From Jejuia sp047345485 (GTDB lineage Bacteria; Bacteroidota; Bacteroidia; Flavobacteriales; Flavobacteriaceae), in NCBI RefSeq assembly GCF_047345485.1, contig NZ_JBLFEN010000004.1, positions 1 through 64,000 of the forward strand: a stretch of 64,000 nt of DNA, given 5' to 3'. The translations under genes and the position numbers were made by a program. A model generated the notes under the pieces. The model saw nothing but the letters and a program-made list of their open reading frames with translations. It searched no databases and was not told where the DNA came from. Below are positions 62,784 through 64,000 of the stretch, in pieces. The number at the start of each line of letters is the position of its first letter. The stretch's first letter is position 1.

Positions 62784-64000
62784 ATGAAATTACAAAACTA
62801 TACCAAAGAGTTTACATACAATTGGAAGCTAGCCGCACCTGTTATGTTGGGCATGTTAGGACATACATTTGTAAGTTTTGTAGATAATATTATGGTGGGG
62901 CAATTAGGTACTGCAGAGTTAGCAGCAGTCTCTTTAGGTAATAGTTTTATGTTTATAGCCATGTCTTTAGGTATTGGGTTTTCTACAGCAATAACACCGT
63001 TAATTGCAGAAGCGGATGCAGAACAGAATTTTAAAACAGGAAAATCATTTTTTAAACATGGCTTGTTTTTATGCACCATACTAGGTGTTTTATTGTTTTT
63101 ATTGGTGTTTTTTTCTAAGCCATTACTATATGTTATGAAACAACCTGCAGAGGTAGTAGCATTAGCTATTCCTTATCTAGAATTAGTGGCAGTTTCATTA
63201 ATTCCGCTTATAATATTTCAAGGGTTTAAACAATTTAGTGATGGCTTGTCTATGACAAAACAACCTATGTATGCTACACTTTTGGCTAACATAGTTAACA
63301 TTGGTTTAAACTATGTTTTAATTTTCGGGAAATTTGGTTTTCCAGAATTAGGTATCGTTGGTGCTGCTTATGGTACACTAGTGTCTCGAGTTGTTATGGT
63401 TGCTTATTTATGGTTTTTACTACAACAAAACCAAGCATCACAACACTATGTTTCTAAACTAAAATTGTTTGTTTTAGATAAAGTGGTGCTAAATAAAATA
63501 TTTAATTTGGGGATGCCTAGTGCAATGCAAATGTTTTTTGAAGTTGCCATTTTTACAGCTGCCATTTGGTTAAGTGGTTTGTTGGGTAAAAATCCGCAAG
63601 CGGCAAACCAAATAGCACTTAATTTAGCTTCAATGACGTTTATGGTTGCTATGGGTTTAAGCGTTACTGCAATGATTCGTGTAGGAAATCAAAAAGGGTT
63701 AAAGCGTTACAATGAATTAAGGCGAATAGCACATTCTATTTTTTTATTCGGACTTCTTTTCGCTATTAGTTTTGCGCTTATGTTTTTGTTTTTTCACGAA
63801 CAATTACCAAAAATATATTTAGATTATAATGATACTACTAACGCTTTAGACAATAAAGAAGTACTAGCAATCGCATCAAAGTTACTATTGGTAGCCGCTA
63901 TATTTCAAATAAGTGATAGTATTCAAGTTGTGGTTTTAGGGGCTTTAAGAGGGTTACAGGATGTAAAAATCCCCATGCTTTTAATATTTGTAGCTTATGG
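62784..64000 (+). CDS. MATE family multidrug/Na+ efflux transporter, 3' end outside window
   Basis: Starts with ATG 62784 (MKLQNYTKEFTYNWKLAAPV); open to the window end, 405 codons visible. MATE pattern: APVMLGMLGHTFVSFVDNIM, VGQLGTAELAAVSLGNS, and repeated long hydrophobic segments; GALRGLQDVKIPM near the right edge is the family's second-half motif. Exports drugs or metabolites with a Na+ or H+ gradient. 59 bp after the nitronate monooxygenase-like gene. Confidence 0.93.
   Translation, partial: MKLQNYTKEFTYNWKLAAPVMLGMLGHTFVSFVDNIMVGQLGTAELAAVSLGNSFMFIAMSLGIGFSTAITPLIAEADAEQNFKTGKSFFKHGLFLCTILGVLLFLLVFFSKPLLYVMKQPAEVVALAIPYLELVAVSLIPLIIFQGFKQFSDGLSMTKQPMYATLLANIVNIGLNYVLIFGKFGFPELGIVGAAYGTLVSRVVMVAYLWFLLQQNQASQHYVSKLKLFVLDKVVLNKIFNLGMPSAMQMFFEVAIFTAAIWLSGLLGKNPQAANQIALNLASMTFMVAMGLSVTAMIRVGNQKGLKRYNELRRIAHSIFLFGLLFAISFALMFLFFHEQLPKIYLDYNDTTNALDNKEVLAIASKLLLVAAIFQISDSIQVVVLGALRGLQDVKIPMLLIFVAY

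Overview
The window is AT-rich chromosomal DNA from a member of the Bacteroidota, almost certainly a (probably marine) Flavobacteriaceae. Evidence: promoters of the Bacteroidota type (TTG, about 19 nt, then TAnnTTTG), few Shine-Dalgarno sites, type IX secretion sorting domains (CHU_C-type and type A), PorP/SprF and PD40-OmpA proteins, a GatB-AspRS fusion, an SecD-SecF fusion and an AcnB-type aconitase beside a mitochondrial-type one. The genus cannot be fixed from this sequence alone; codon use looks uniform and there is no phage or transposase gene.

Layout. 1-4.1 kb: 3' end of a giant T9SS-secreted protein with 144-bp tandem repeats, then its PorP/SprF-like and PD40-OmpA partners. 4.2-5.7 kb: idi, a QueD-like gene, a small conserved protein, tRNA-Thr(UGU). 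5.7-13.5 kb: DUF4369 lipoprotein, DUF819 permease, AlkB-like dioxygenase, VanX-like dipeptidase, LETM1-like protein, a DUF4331 protein apparently split over two genes, and a TPR lipoprotein; an intergenic promoter-terminator pair at about 8.05-8.23 kb looks like a small RNA gene. 13.5-21.6 kb: ECF sigma/anti-sigma pair with an unknown lipoprotein, then an operon of three SurA/PpiC-like periplasmic chaperones and a MoxR ATPase. 21.6-28.8 kb: LIC_10190-like membrane protein and two different aconitases in tandem.

29.2-30.6 kb is the most unusual part: a GC-richer interspersed repeat interrupted by a 28-bp palindrome, followed by a single lipoprotein gene with integron-cassette-like ends (a 128-bp attC-like imperfect inverted repeat at its 3' end, and a 5' end complementary to the inner edge of that site), sitting one base after the stop codon of the neighbouring barrel-protein gene. 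No integrase is present in the window.

32-39 kb: gatB-aspS fusion, gatA and an aberrant gatC, then a porin. 39-45.2 kb: gyrB, a DUF6588 protein, mdh, and two small SecD-P1-like proteins leading into secDF (45.4-48.4 kb). 48.9-64 kb: TonB-receptor-like barrel, methyltransferase, CIA30 protein, pyrG, yidC, MORN-repeat protein, a three-domain fasciclin lipoprotein, mnmA, T9SS-secreted S8 protease, nitronate monooxygenase-like enzyme and a MATE exporter cut by the window end.

Themes: envelope biogenesis (three PPIases, SecDF, YidC, T9SS substrates and partners), central metabolism (two aconitases, malate dehydrogenase, CTP synthase) and translation (tRNA-Thr, MnmA, GatCAB/AspRS).
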